Positions 15,762-25,289 are shown, numbered from the stretch's first letter. The stretch: DNA of 64,000 nt from an uncultured Prevotellaceae bacterium (GCA_900318685.1 ONLL01000003.1:1-64000), one strand, 5' to 3'. Numbers and translations: made by a program. The notes: generated by a model not told the origin, from the letters alone.

Positions 15762-18335
15762 CTATAGCTCAATGACACGGAGCGAGTAGGGTGGGAGCGT
15801 GGTGGGCGCGCTGGTGGTGATGACCTCGGTGCGGGCATGCTGGTCGTCAATGCTGCCAGTGAACTGCTGGCAGGTGACCTGCGAGGGCAACGGCAGTCCC
15901 TCGACCTTCACTTCTAGCGTGCGCGGCAGGGCGTTGACGAGCTTCAGATAGCGGCGTCCCGTCTTGCTGTTGGCTACGAGGCTGGCTCCCAGGCGATGGC
16001 TGAGCTCAACGGAACCTTGAATGGTGAACTGCGAACTGAGATACCTGTCGCCGCTATTCACGGAGAAGAGCCGCTGCACCTCATAGGCAGGCGTGGTGCG
16101 CACGCTGGTGTTCGAGAAGTAGATCATGTCGGGGTCCCAGTTGTGATGTCCGTCCTTGCAGAGCATGGGTGCATAGCTGGTCATCTCGACAATGTCGCCA
16201 TTGCGCTCTATATCAGTGAGGTAGAGAGCCTCGGCGAGTGCCGTCTCGACATTGGGACGCTTCACGTTGGTGCTTGCCGCCCATTCGCCGAGATAGACCT
16301 TAACAGCCCCCCCTACTGCCCCCGAGGGGGCTTCATTACCTTGTGGGACATTTGTGTCCCCCTCGGGGGACGAAAGGGGGGCTCTTGGATAACTGTCGTA
16401 ATAATCGCGATGGTGCATGAACCATCCCGTCGACTCGTAATAATGCTCGTCGGTCATATACTGCAGGTCGGGGTGCTTGCGGGTGAAGTCCCAGCCCTCG
16501 ATGTAGTCGGCCGAAGGAGTGTGGAAGGGTCCTACGGTGCCGCAAATCATGATCTCGGGATGGCGCTGGCACAGGGCACGGCATATCATCTCATAGCGCT
16601 CTTCGAAGACGGTGCCGATGATGTCCTCATTGCCTATGCCGAGATACTTCAGATGGAAAGGCTCGGGATGACCAGCCTCGGCGCGCTTGCGTGCCCACTC
16701 GTTGGTGGCTGGGTCGGCGTTGGCCCAGTCGATGAGGTTGCAGAGCTCATCGATGTAAGCAGGCATCTCATCCATCGGAATGCCTCCCTGCTGTCCTGCC
16801 ACCCCCTTGGCATTGGCAGCAGAGTTTTGGCAGGGTACACCTGCGGCAAGTACGGGTAGAGGCTCAGCACCGATGTCCTCGCAGAAGAGGAAGTACTCGT
16901 AGAATCCTAGTCCTCGGGTCTGGTGGTAGTTCCAGATGTTGAAGTCGGGCACGCGCTCCTCCAATGGTCCGATGGTGTGATGCCAGTGATACATGTTGTC
17001 AATGCCCTGCCCGTGAGTGAGGCAGCCGCCCGGGAAGCGCACGAACTTAGGATGCAGGGCGGCGATGACCTCCGCCAGGTCTTTGCGCAGGCCGTTCTTA
17101 CGGTTACGGAATGTCTCCTGGGGGAAGAGTGAGATTATGTCCACAGCAGCCTCGCGGCTTCCCTTGGGCAACAGGAGCAGGCGGGCAGCCTCCTCCGAGC
17201 GTGAAGCGGTGAGCACGCATGAATACTTGCGCCAGTCATTGGCCTTGGCCTTGATCCTGCCCTTGCCGATGATGCTCCCGTCGGCTGCCAGCAGTTGCAC
17301 GTCTATCTGTTTCTTCCCCCGGACGAAGATGCTGAAGTCGTATTTCTGCCCGGCCTCGATGGCAATGCCATCCCAGCCTTCGTTCCACAATGAGTCACTG
17401 GCGACGAGCGCATAATGGGGATTGTGCTGACTGAGTGGTGCGTCCTGGGCGATTTTGATTTCCGATGGGGAGTGCCAGGCTGTAGTGGATGTCCAGCCGC
17501 GATGGTCTCTGGCTGAGTATTCGAAGTCGCGGTTCTGTATCATCTCAGCATAGAGTCCTCCGTCGGCCGCATAGCTGATATCCTCAAAGAAGATGCCGAT
17601 GAGCTTGTCGCTGATGGCCTTCTGTCGTGTGGTGTCGATACGGAGTGTGGCGTGCATGGTTGACGGCAGCTGACTGAGCGTGCGGCTGTCGTCGTGCATG
17701 CGTTCGGCAGAGCGACGGGCATCATCGTCCCTCGTCTGGAAATGGCTGCGCAGGCGTTGTGTCTCCTTCGGTGTGACTGCAAAGGGCTGCCCCTCCACAC
17801 GCTTCCCGTCGACGGTGATGGCATAGCGTCGCCAGAGGTTGGAGTCGAAGAGCGGCATGTCGATGTCGGAGGAGAAACGCCTGAAGTCGGTAGAGGCAAA
17901 CACGCGGCGTGTGCCCTGATCGGAGTGGTAATAGATGTTGAAGCCGTCGGTGGTGGGCTGTATCACCGGGTCGAGACATTGCTTGGTGGTGACTTGCGGA
18001 TAGTCCTGTGGTCGCCAGGTGACAAGGTCGGCGCTATAGGCAGCGGCGAAGAGTGGTGAGTGGTCGTTGACCTGGAACACCAGTCGCCATGAACCGTCGC
18101 TGGCGCGACAGAGCGAGGGATGATACATGCGTTTCTCTGCTCCCCAAGGACCGTAATCAGAGGAGCACAACTGTCCGAGGTGCTTCCAGCCCGTGGTGTC
18201 GAGCACTGCCACATGCAGGCCCTGCCGGTAGTCGGGTGAGTAGATGAAGATGCTGTCAAGCTGTTGCGCGGGCGCAACGACAGGCTGCAAAGACAGGATG
18301 GCGGCGATGGCCGTGAAGATGACTTTTCGTGACAT
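15762..18335 (-). CDS. GH51 alpha-L-arabinofuranosidase-like enzyme with N-terminal propeller-like domain
   Basis: 857 residues from the ATG at 18335 (signal peptide MSRKVIF...PAQ); an upstream in-frame ATG would run into the promoter. Residues ~30-200 resemble a GH43/GH32-like beta-propeller segment (YHPSLCRASDGSWRLVF). From ~280 the GH51 fold follows: GLYAEMIQNRDFE, then FVRFPGGC, acid/base Glu570 in GNED and nucleophile Glu684 in GEWAA. It should release arabinose from arabinan or arabinoxylan side chains in the periplasm or at the surface. Residues ~651-677 come from an inserted palindromic repeat just before the nucleophile strand. The gene is divergent from GH28, suggesting joint use of pectin. 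Confidence 0.88.
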   Translation of the reverse strand: MSRKVIFTAIAAILSLQPVVAPAQQLDSIFIYSPDYRQGLHVAVLDTTGWKHLGQLCSSDYGPWGAEKRMYHPSLCRASDGSWRLVFQVNDHSPLFAAAYSADLVTWRPQDYPQVTTKQCLDPVIQPTTDGFNIYYHSDQGTRRVFASTDFRRFSSDIDMPLFDSNLWRRYAITVDGKRVEGQPFAVTPKETQRLRSHFQTRDDDARRSAERMHDDSRTLSQLPSTMHATLRIDTTRQKAISDKLIGIFFEDISYAADGGLYAEMIQNRDFEYSARDHRGWTSTTAWHSPSEIKIAQDAPLSQHNPHYALVASDSLWNEGWDGIAIEAGQKYDFSIFVRGKKQIDVQLLAADGSIIGKGRIKAKANDWRKYSCVLTASRSEEAARLLLLPKGSREAAVDIISLFPQETFRNRKNGLRKDLAEVIAALHPKFVRFPGGCLTHGQGIDNMYHWHHTIGPLEERVPDFNIWNYHQTRGLGFYEYFLFCEDIGAEPLPVLAAGVPCQNSAANAKGVAGQQGGIPMDEMPAYIDELCNLIDWANADPATNEWARKRAEAGHPEPFHLKYLGIGNEDIIGTVFEERYEMICRALCQRHPEIMICGTVGPFHTPSADYIEGWDFTRKHPDLQYMTDEHYYESTGWFMHHRDYYDSYPRAPLSSPEGDTNVPQGNEAPSGAVGGAVKVYLGEWAASTNVKRPNVETALAEALYLTDIERNGDIVEMTSYAPMLCKDGHHNWDPDMIYFSNTSVRTTPAYEVQRLFSVNSGDRYLSSQFTIQGSVELSHRLGASLVANSKTGRRYLKLVNALPRTLEVKVEGLPLPSQVTCQQFTGSIDDQHARTEVITTSAPTTLPPYSLRVIEL
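16305..16383. repeat. GC-rich palindromic repeat inserted in frame in the GH51 gene
   Basis: 79 bp bounded by AGCCCCCC and GGGGGGCT. It contains two perfect palindromes, GCCCCCGAGGGGGC and GTCCCCCTCGGGGGAC. On the coding strand it reads through as APLSSPEGDTNVPQG... with no frameshift. The 40 bp at 16344-16383 match 35 of 40 positions at 52344-52383 in hutU. Confidence 0.85.
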
Positions 18336-18363
18336 GATATGATAGTATTTTAGTTTCTGGCTG

Positions 18364-18394
18364 CAAAGATACACATTATTTATGACTCTGCAAA
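18364..18394 (-). promoter_or_regulatory. Promoter of the GH51 gene
   Basis: Minus strand: TTTG (18391-18394), a ~19-nt gap, then TATCTTTG (18364-18371), about 28 nt before the ATG at 18335. It is a strong match and supports the shorter start. Confidence 0.75.
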
Positions 18395-18424
18395 GCATTG
18401 ATACTGCAAAAAACATGCAAAAAG

Positions 18425-18456
18425 TTTGCATTTCCCAAAAAAAAGGCGTATCTTTG
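18425..18456 (+). promoter_or_regulatory. Promoter of the GH28 gene
   Basis: TTTG (18425-18428), 20 nt, then TATCTTTG (18449-18456), giving a leader of about 20 nt before the ATG at 18481. It lies back to back with the GH51 promoter. Confidence 0.75.
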
Positions 18457-18480
18457 TCCCCAGATTTTTGTACAGACCTT

Positions 18481-19911
18481 ATGAAGAAACATGCATTAGT
18501 TCTCTTTTTGTTGATAGTGGCCTTGTCGGCAAGAGCCCAGAGTGTTTATAACGTGCTGGACTTCGGAGCCAAAGGCGACGGTGAGACCGACGATGCCCCT
18601 GCCCTGCAGCTGGCCATCGACAAATGTACGTCGGAAGGCGGCGGACGGGTGCTGCTGCCTCGCCAGCATACCTTCCTCTGCGGCCCCCTGGAGTTGAAGA
18701 GTAATGTGGAGCTGCACCTGGAGTCGACGGCGACGCTGCTCTGCAATCCCGATGAGAGCCTCTACACGCAGAGTGCTTTCGGCGAGAATCGTGGCGAGGG
18801 CATGATGTGGATTTGGGCCAAAGGTGCCCGCAACCTGAGCATCACCGGTCGCGGCACTATCCACGGCAACGGCATCAAGTTCATGGGCATGGAGCTGAAT
18901 GACTCCTATGAACTGAAACCGCTGGCCGATCCAGCCTTTGACCCGAGACCCCACGTGCTGACGCTCATCGCCTGCGACAACCTGCTCATCCGCGATGTCA
19001 CAATCTATGAGGGAGCCTACTGGACGGTGCACCTCGTGGGCTGCAACGTGGCACTCATCGACGGCATCAACCTGCTGAACAACCTGAAGATACGCAATGG
19101 CGACGGCATCGACCTCGACCATTCGAAGAACGTGCGCATAGCCAATTGCCATATCACCTCTGGCGACGACTGCATCTGCCTGAAGAACCGCCGAGAATAT
19201 GCCGAGTACGGAGCCTGCCACGACATAGTGGTGACCAACTGCACCCTGGCCAGCCGCTCGTGTGCCATCAAGATTGGTAGTGAGAACATGGACAACATCT
19301 ACAATGTGCTGGTGGACAACTGCATCATCACTGCCTCCAACCGAGGGCTGGGCATACAGAACCGCGACGAGGGCACCATCACCGACGTCACCTTCTCGAA
19401 CATCATGATGGACCTCCAGCTGTGGAGCGACGTGTGGTGGGGCAAGGCAGAGCCTATCTACGTCACCAGCTATCCGCGTGCCGATGGCAATCACAAGGAT
19501 GCTAACTGGCGATTCCCCAAGGGTGAGACGCAGGGACGCTGTGGTGCCGTCAGCCGCATCACCTTCAACAATATCCAGGCCACGAGCGAGAACGGATGCT
19601 TCATCGGCGGCGACACGCCTGAAAAGGTGAGCGACATCTCGCTGAACAACGTCACCTTGAACCTGCGCCGGCAGACCACCTATGCCAACGGCATCTACGA
19701 CAAGCGCCCCTGCAAGGGTGAGTCGTTCGTGACCGGCCGCGTCTATGGCGTGTACATCGAGGAGGCTACAGGCGTGAACATCGACAATCTCACTGTGAAT
19801 AGCTACTTGGCCAACTATGAGGGCAAGGTGAAGTATCCCGCCAAGACCCTCAACCCCGTCCACCGCCTGAAGAACTTCGTCAACAAGACTGCCGGTGAAC
19901 TGTCGCAGTGA
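18481..19911 (+). CDS. Glycoside hydrolase family 28 (polygalacturonase-like)
   Basis: 476 residues from the ATG at 18481, which begins a good signal peptide ending ARAQ. The frame is open further upstream, but that part overlaps the promoter. A pectate-lyase-3-like start (YNVLDFGAKGDGETDDAPALQLAID) leads into a right-handed beta-helix with the GH28 Asp-containing motifs NGDGIDLD and SGDDC. The canonical GHG is replaced by SRSCAIKIGSE, a variation I associate with many Bacteroidetes GH28 members. The likely role is hydrolysis of galacturonan or rhamnogalacturonan. It precedes SusC/SusD and is divergent from GH51, forming a small pectin-related locus. Confidence 0.88.
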   Translation: MKKHALVLFLLIVALSARAQSVYNVLDFGAKGDGETDDAPALQLAIDKCTSEGGGRVLLPRQHTFLCGPLELKSNVELHLESTATLLCNPDESLYTQSAFGENRGEGMMWIWAKGARNLSITGRGTIHGNGIKFMGMELNDSYELKPLADPAFDPRPHVLTLIACDNLLIRDVTIYEGAYWTVHLVGCNVALIDGINLLNNLKIRNGDGIDLDHSKNVRIANCHITSGDDCICLKNRREYAEYGACHDIVVTNCTLASRSCAIKIGSENMDNIYNVLVDNCIITASNRGLGIQNRDEGTITDVTFSNIMMDLQLWSDVWWGKAEPIYVTSYPRADGNHKDANWRFPKGETQGRCGAVSRITFNNIQATSENGCFIGGDTPEKVSDISLNNVTLNLRRQTTYANGIYDKRPCKGESFVTGRVYGVYIEEATGVNIDNLTVNSYLANYEGKVKYPAKTLNPVHRLKNFVNKTAGELSQ

Positions 19912-19984
19912 GACTAGGAGCACTAGGATCCCTAGGACTTACTAGGAGCACTAGGATTACTAGGAGCACTAGTGAGACTAGACT
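19912..19984. repeat. CTAG-rich tandem array between GH28 and susC
   Basis: About 70 bp of irregular tandem ACTAGGAGC / ACTAGGATT units with eight CTAG tetramers. It has no open frame. It lies between the GH28 stop and the A-rich leader of susC. I see no TAnnTTTG promoter here, so susC may depend on read-through or on an unusual promoter. Confidence 0.7.
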
Positions 19985-20043
19985 AAACGAGCAAAAAAAC
20001 AACAATAAACATAATTAAAAACAACCATTAAAAAACAAACGTT

Positions 20044-23000
20044 ATGCAAAATGTAAGAAAAGCATTCAGCCGCACCCTGACGCTGGCCTTGCTCCTGATG
20101 GTGACAACCGTCGCCTGGGCACAACAGCGCATCGGCGGTACTGTGAGAGACGCTAAGGGCGAAGCCCTCATTGGCGTGAGCGTGAAGCAAGCCGGCACAC
20201 AGAACGGCACAACTACCAACGCCAATGGACAGTTCTCCCTCACCGTTCCTCAAGGGGCAACCCTGGAGTTCACCTACATCGGCTACACACAGCAGCGCCT
20301 TCCGGCGCGCAACGGGATGGTGGTCACCCTGCAGGAAGACAATCAGCAAATCGACGAGGTCGTCGTCGTGGGCTATGGCACCATGCGCCGCAAGGACGTC
20401 ACCTCGAGTATCACCACCGTACAGGCCAAAGACCTGAACCAGGGCGTGTTCTCCGACCCCGCCTCGATGCTGCAGGGCAAGGTGGCCGGTCTGAGCATCA
20501 CCACCACCGGCGACCCCTCGGGCACTCCCAGCATCACCCTGCGCGGTGCCTCTTCACTGCGTGAGGGCGCTGCCATGGAGCCGTACTATGTCATCGACGG
20601 AATTCCCGGTGTCGACATCTCGATGGTCGCTCCCGACGATATTGAGTCGATCGACGTGCTGCGCGATGCCTCTGCCACCGCCATCTACGGATCCAAGGCT
20701 GCCAACGGTGTGATCATCATCACCACGAAGAGCGGACAGGAGGGTCGTACCAACGTGAGCTACAATGGCTATGTGGCTTTCTCCAAAGCCCTGAAGACCC
20801 TCGACATGGCATCAGCCAGCCAGCTGCGTCAGGCAGGCGAGGTGGTGACCGGCGAGGACTATGGAGCTGACACCGACTGGCAGGACGAAGTGCTGCGCAC
20901 CGGCATTGCCCACAACCACAACGTGAGCATCAACGGCGGCAACAAGACCACGAAGTACATGGGGTCGCTGAACTATACCAACAACGACGGTGTAATCCGT
21001 GGTACTGACATGAGCCGTGTCAACGCACGTGCCTTGATGTCGACCAGCATCCTGAAGGACTATCTGAACATCTCGCTCGGCGTGAACGCCATGCAGGGCA
21101 AACACCATGGCGTGCCCGTGGGTACCAATGGCGAGAGCGTGCTCGACGCCATGAACTACTACTCGCCCACGAACCCTGTCCGTAACGACGATGGCACGTG
21201 GTTCAACATGAACTATGGCTCGCAGAACTTCAACCCCATGTCGATGATCTATGAGGACTCTAACGACCGCACATGGAAGCGCATGCAGTTCATCGGCAAA
21301 GCTTCGCTGAAGATTATTGATGGTCTGCTGCTGAACGCCAACTACTCGTACAACAACCGCCAGACCATCTACAGCTACTACAACAGCTCGCAGTCGCAGC
21401 TGCCTTATGGCGGCACTGCCGGCAAGGCTTTCCGCCAGACCCGTTCAGGCGACGACCAGACACTGGAGATCTACGGCAACTTCGACCGTACGTTCAATCA
21501 GGTGCACAGACTGGGTCTGATGGCTGGTTACACCTGGGAGGAGCGTACTAGCGACGATGGCTTCGGACTGGCCGTCTTCAACTTCTACGACGACACTCTG
21601 GGCTACAACAACCTGTCATATGGCAACCTGATGCGCGGCATGCAGGACGTGGACAGCGGTGTCAAGGAGACCATCCGCAACATCTCGTTCTATGGCCGTC
21701 TGAACTACAGCTACGCCAGCCGCTATATGTTGCAGGCAACTATACGCCGCGATGGCTCGTCGGTCTTCGGTAAGAACCACCAGTGGGGTACCTTCCCTTC
21801 AGTCTCTGTCGCATGGAACATCGCCGAGGAGCAGTTCATGCAGAACAGCATCTTCGACCAGCTGAAGCTTCGCGCCGGCTATGGTATCAGCGGTAACGCC
21901 CTGGGATTTGGTGCCTATACCGCCATCGCCACCTATGGCCTGAACTCCGCCAACACCTTCGAGTATGCCAACCCTGACGGCACCACCGCCACCTACTCGA
22001 AGCTGGAAGCCACCAAGAACGCCAACCCCGACCTGAAGTGGGAGTCGACTGCCATGCTTAACTTGGGTCTTGACTTTGCCTTCTTCAATAGTCGCCTCAG
22101 CGGTACCATCGAAGTCTACAACAAGAAGACCACCGACCTTATCTGGGACTACCCCGTCAATCCTGCTGTCTATCCCGCCACCAACCACACACTGAAGGCC
22201 AACGTGGGCGAGATTACCAACAAGGGTATCGAACTGACCATCAACGCTGTGCCTGTACTCACCAAAGACTTCCAGTGGCAGACCACGCTGAACCTGGCCC
22301 ACAACAAGAACGAGGTGACCAAGCTCACCAACTCGACCTTCAGTGTCGACTACATCGACTGGGGTAACCCCAACATCGCTGGTATCGCCTCTAACGGCGA
22401 GGTTGAGCGCATCATGGAAGGCGAGCCCATCGGCACCTTCTACACCTACGAGTTTGCCGGCTACGATGCCAACGGCAACTCCACCTACTACGTCCACGAC
22501 CCCGTGACCAACGAGCGCACCGGTACCACAACCACCGACCCGCAGAAAACCGACAAGACCGTCGTCGGCTCGGCACAGCCCAAACTCACCTACGGATGGA
22601 ACAACACATTGTCGTGGAAGGGCTGGAGCCTCACTGCTTTCTTCCAGGGAACACTCGGCAACAAGATTATGAACGCAGCCCGTGCCCACTACAGCGCCCG
22701 CTCGCTCACCTCTGGCGGCAAGAACGTGCTGGAGGATGCCCTCAGCGACCCGCACTTCAAGAGCGATGCCAACTTCCACCTGCCCAGCGACCGCTATCTG
22801 GAGAATGGCAACTACCTGCGCCTGAAGACCCTCACCCTGGGCTACACCTTCCGCAACCTTGCCGGATGGGCACAGGACATCACCATCTACGGTACGGCCA
22901 ACAACCTGCTCACCCTGACCAGCTACAAGGGCCTCGACCCCGAAGTGAACCTCGGTGGCCTGCAGCCAGGTCTCGACATGCGCGAAACCTTCTACCCCCA

Positions 23001-23529
23001 CACCCGCTCGTACATGGTGGGCGTGAAGATCAACTTCGGCGGCAGTGCCGAGAAGAAGGCAGAGGCTCCCAGGACCGTCTACGTGACCGACAACGATGAG
23101 ATTGACCGTCTGAATGCAGAGGTCAACCGCCTCCGCAACGAGCTCGAGGCCGCCAAGAATGTGAAGACCGACAACGTGAAGGTCATTGACAACAGCCGGG
23201 TCGTCACCTTCCCCTACCTCGTCAATTTCACCATTGGCCAAAGCGACCTGGAGAACCGCGAGAAGGTGAACCTCGAGACCGTGGCAAAGATGATCAAGGA
23301 CACGCCTGAAAAGAAATACACCGTCTACGGCTATGCCGACAAGCAGACGGGCACGGAGGAGCGCAATGCGCAGCTCTCGCAGGAGCGCTCACAGAACGTC
23401 TACGACATCCTCATCCAGTATGGCGTATCCGCCAACCAGCTCGTCAAGGCTGCCAAGGGTGGCGTCGACGTGATGTACCTCAACGACCCACAGCTCTCAC
23501 GTTCAGTGATTATCTCAGAAGTAAAGTAA
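20044..23529 (+). CDS. SusC/RagA-type TonB-dependent transporter with C-terminal OmpA-like domain
   Basis: 1161 residues. A signal peptide (cleavage near WAQ) is followed by a carboxypeptidase-regulatory-like domain (~29-100), a plug with the DEVVVVGYGTMRRKD segment, and a 22-strand barrel ending near residue 999 (YMVGVKINFGG). Most SusC proteins stop there. This one continues with a coiled-coil linker (~1019-1043, IDRLNAEVNRLRNELEAA) and an OmpA/MotB-type domain (~1048-1161) with FTIGQSDL, GYADKQTGT and NAQLSQERSQNVYDIL. It should import an oligosaccharide with the downstream SusD, energised by TonB, and may hold peptidoglycan through the extra domain. The substrate is probably pectic, judging from the neighbours. 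Confidence 0.93.
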   Translation: MQNVRKAFSRTLTLALLLMVTTVAWAQQRIGGTVRDAKGEALIGVSVKQAGTQNGTTTNANGQFSLTVPQGATLEFTYIGYTQQRLPARNGMVVTLQEDNQQIDEVVVVGYGTMRRKDVTSSITTVQAKDLNQGVFSDPASMLQGKVAGLSITTTGDPSGTPSITLRGASSLREGAAMEPYYVIDGIPGVDISMVAPDDIESIDVLRDASATAIYGSKAANGVIIITTKSGQEGRTNVSYNGYVAFSKALKTLDMASASQLRQAGEVVTGEDYGADTDWQDEVLRTGIAHNHNVSINGGNKTTKYMGSLNYTNNDGVIRGTDMSRVNARALMSTSILKDYLNISLGVNAMQGKHHGVPVGTNGESVLDAMNYYSPTNPVRNDDGTWFNMNYGSQNFNPMSMIYEDSNDRTWKRMQFIGKASLKIIDGLLLNANYSYNNRQTIYSYYNSSQSQLPYGGTAGKAFRQTRSGDDQTLEIYGNFDRTFNQVHRLGLMAGYTWEERTSDDGFGLAVFNFYDDTLGYNNLSYGNLMRGMQDVDSGVKETIRNISFYGRLNYSYASRYMLQATIRRDGSSVFGKNHQWGTFPSVSVAWNIAEEQFMQNSIFDQLKLRAGYGISGNALGFGAYTAIATYGLNSANTFEYANPDGTTATYSKLEATKNANPDLKWESTAMLNLGLDFAFFNSRLSGTIEVYNKKTTDLIWDYPVNPAVYPATNHTLKANVGEITNKGIELTINAVPVLTKDFQWQTTLNLAHNKNEVTKLTNSTFSVDYIDWGNPNIAGIASNGEVERIMEGEPIGTFYTYEFAGYDANGNSTYYVHDPVTNERTGTTTTDPQKTDKTVVGSAQPKLTYGWNNTLSWKGWSLTAFFQGTLGNKIMNAARAHYSARSLTSGGKNVLEDALSDPHFKSDANFHLPSDRYLENGNYLRLKTLTLGYTFRNLAGWAQDITIYGTANNLLTLTSYKGLDPEVNLGGLQPGLDMRETFYPHTRSYMVGVKINFGGSAEKKAEAPRTVYVTDNDEIDRLNAEVNRLRNELEAAKNVKTDNVKVIDNSRVVTFPYLVNFTIGQSDLENREKVNLETVAKMIKDTPEKKYTVYGYADKQTGTEERNAQLSQERSQNVYDILIQYGVSANQLVKAAKGGVDVMYLNDPQLSRSVIISEVK

Positions 23530-23550
23530 CTTAGACATATAGAGGAAAGT

Positions 23551-25245
23551 ATGAAAACGAACATCAAACTATACATGGCAGCCACCCTCATGGCTTTGAC
23601 CTCGGTGGGCTGCACCGACCTGGATGTCACGCCCGAGTCGCAATACACACAATATCCTGCCTCCGACATTGCCCAGGAGGCACAGTTGGCCGACGTCTAT
23701 TTCCACTTGCGCGGCACGCTGGGCCGCCGCTATATGGAGGCACAGTCGCTGGCCAGCGACGAGTGGGTGGGCATCAGCTTCGATGGTGACTACTACGACA
23801 GTGGCACCTACGCACACACCTGCCTGCACAACTTCTCCTACAGCGACCCCAGCATCGGGTGGTATGACGACGTGATGGCCGGCATCACCAAGGCCAACCA
23901 GGCCATCTTCAACATGGGCGGCATCGAGGCTTCGCCCGAAGGCACTGCCCCTGCCCGAGCCATGCGTGCCTACTACACCTGGATCCTGATGGATAGCTTC
24001 GGCGACACCCCGATCCTCGACCACCTCGTCCAAGAGGGCGAGGCCGTGGTGCGCCAGCCGCGTGCCGACGTGGCCCGCTGGATCGAGAGCGAGCTGCTCG
24101 ACATTATCCCCCTGCTCAGCGACAAGAACGATGCCACTACCTACGGCAAGCCCAACAAGTGGATGGCCGAGGCACTGCTGGTGAAGCTCTACATCAACTG
24201 GCCCGTCTACACCGCTGCCGACGTGACGCAGTACGACGCTGCCAGCTACTCTAACGAGCACCTTCAGGACGTGGTGAAGTATTGCGATGAGATCATCGAG
24301 AGCGGTCTCTTCGACATCGCTGCCGGCAGCAACGGCTACCGCTCGAAGTTCTTCCCCGACAACACCGAGCGTGGCATCAAGGACTTCATCTACGTGATGC
24401 CCTTCGACGCACTGACCCAGCAGGGCTTCCAGTACTGCCGTCCGCGCATCTGGCGCCAAGGGCGCAACGACGGTGAGGGTGGTCCCGGCTACTTCGGCTC
24501 CGACATTGGCAACTCCACAGGTGGCAACTTCTCGATGACCCCCGAGATGAGCGACCTGATGATGGCCCTCTCGCATGACGACCGTCAGGAGAACATCCTC
24601 GCCGGACAAATCTACATGTTCGACCCCAACACCTATGCCAAGACCTCTACTCCTTATAAGTATAAGGGAGAGAACATCGTGCTGACCAAGACGATCACCC
24701 TTAAGCGGAAGGATGCCGACGGCAACGTCATTGACCCCGTACAGACCAACACCGGTAAGGATGTCAACGGATGGAGTCAGGGCTACAAGAGCGTGAAGTG
24801 GTTCGTCATTGCCAGCGACTTCAGCAATGGCCGCAACCAGTCGAACGACCTGCCCATCTTCCGCTATGCTGACATCCTCCTCACCAAGGCTGAGGCCATC
24901 ACCCGTGGCGCAACGGCCACACTGGGCCAGACGCCGCAGAGCCTGTTTAACATCATCCGCTCGTACGTCAACGCCCCCACCATCGACCACAACCCCTCAC
25001 TGCAGGAGCTGCTCGACGAGCGCGGACGCGAGTTCTTCGATGAGAACTGGCGCCGCAACGACATGATCCGCTTCGGTACGTTCGAGAGCAACTATGGCTT
25101 CCACACCACCCAGTGGCTCGACCCGCTGGACGGCCAGGTGAAGGCCTTCCCCACAGCCCGCTTCGACAAGGAGTGCCGCATCTTCCCCATTCCCGAGGGA
25201 ACGCTCAACAACAATACTAACTGGAAGCAGAACCCCGGCTACTAA
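23551..25245 (+). CDS. SusD/RagB-like surface glycan-binding lipoprotein
   Basis: 564 residues, with a signal peptide and lipobox ending SVGC (Cys21). It has the SusD fold: TPR-like helices near the N-terminus (YFHLRGTLGRRYMEAQ), RAMRAYYTWILMDSFGDTPI in the middle, and the C-terminal RADILLTKAEA...ERGREFFDENWRRNDMIRFG-like block (here RYADILLTKAEAI and DERGREFFDENWRRNDMIRFG). It binds glycan on the outer surface and forms the lid of the SusC transporter encoded 21 bp upstream. A strong hairpin follows the stop. Confidence 0.95.
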   Translation: MKTNIKLYMAATLMALTSVGCTDLDVTPESQYTQYPASDIAQEAQLADVYFHLRGTLGRRYMEAQSLASDEWVGISFDGDYYDSGTYAHTCLHNFSYSDPSIGWYDDVMAGITKANQAIFNMGGIEASPEGTAPARAMRAYYTWILMDSFGDTPILDHLVQEGEAVVRQPRADVARWIESELLDIIPLLSDKNDATTYGKPNKWMAEALLVKLYINWPVYTAADVTQYDAASYSNEHLQDVVKYCDEIIESGLFDIAAGSNGYRSKFFPDNTERGIKDFIYVMPFDALTQQGFQYCRPRIWRQGRNDGEGGPGYFGSDIGNSTGGNFSMTPEMSDLMMALSHDDRQENILAGQIYMFDPNTYAKTSTPYKYKGENIVLTKTITLKRKDADGNVIDPVQTNTGKDVNGWSQGYKSVKWFVIASDFSNGRNQSNDLPIFRYADILLTKAEAITRGATATLGQTPQSLFNIIRSYVNAPTIDHNPSLQELLDERGREFFDENWRRNDMIRFGTFESNYGFHTTQWLDPLDGQVKAFPTARFDKECRIFPIPEGTLNNNTNWKQNPGY

Positions 25246-25255
25246 ACCTCAAAAC

Positions 25256-25289
25256 ATTCTGGGCAGTCACAAACGTGGCTGCCCAGAAT
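25256..25289 (+). terminator. Terminator after susD
   Basis: A 15-bp stem with one G-T pair (25256-25270 with 25275-25289) and an AAAC loop. The T-tract is weak. Confidence 0.7.

Noticed and set aside
18382-18480. N-terminal extension of GH28 to 18382
   Set aside because: It lies upstream of the TATCTTTG promoter and the signal peptide starts at 18481.
18496-19923. 475-codon open frame antisense to GH28
   Set aside because: It mirrors the GH28 codons, has no signal or domain pattern and lies wholly inside a confident gene. Long antisense frames at 21799-23241, 23569-24990 and 4732-6261 are rejected for the same reason.
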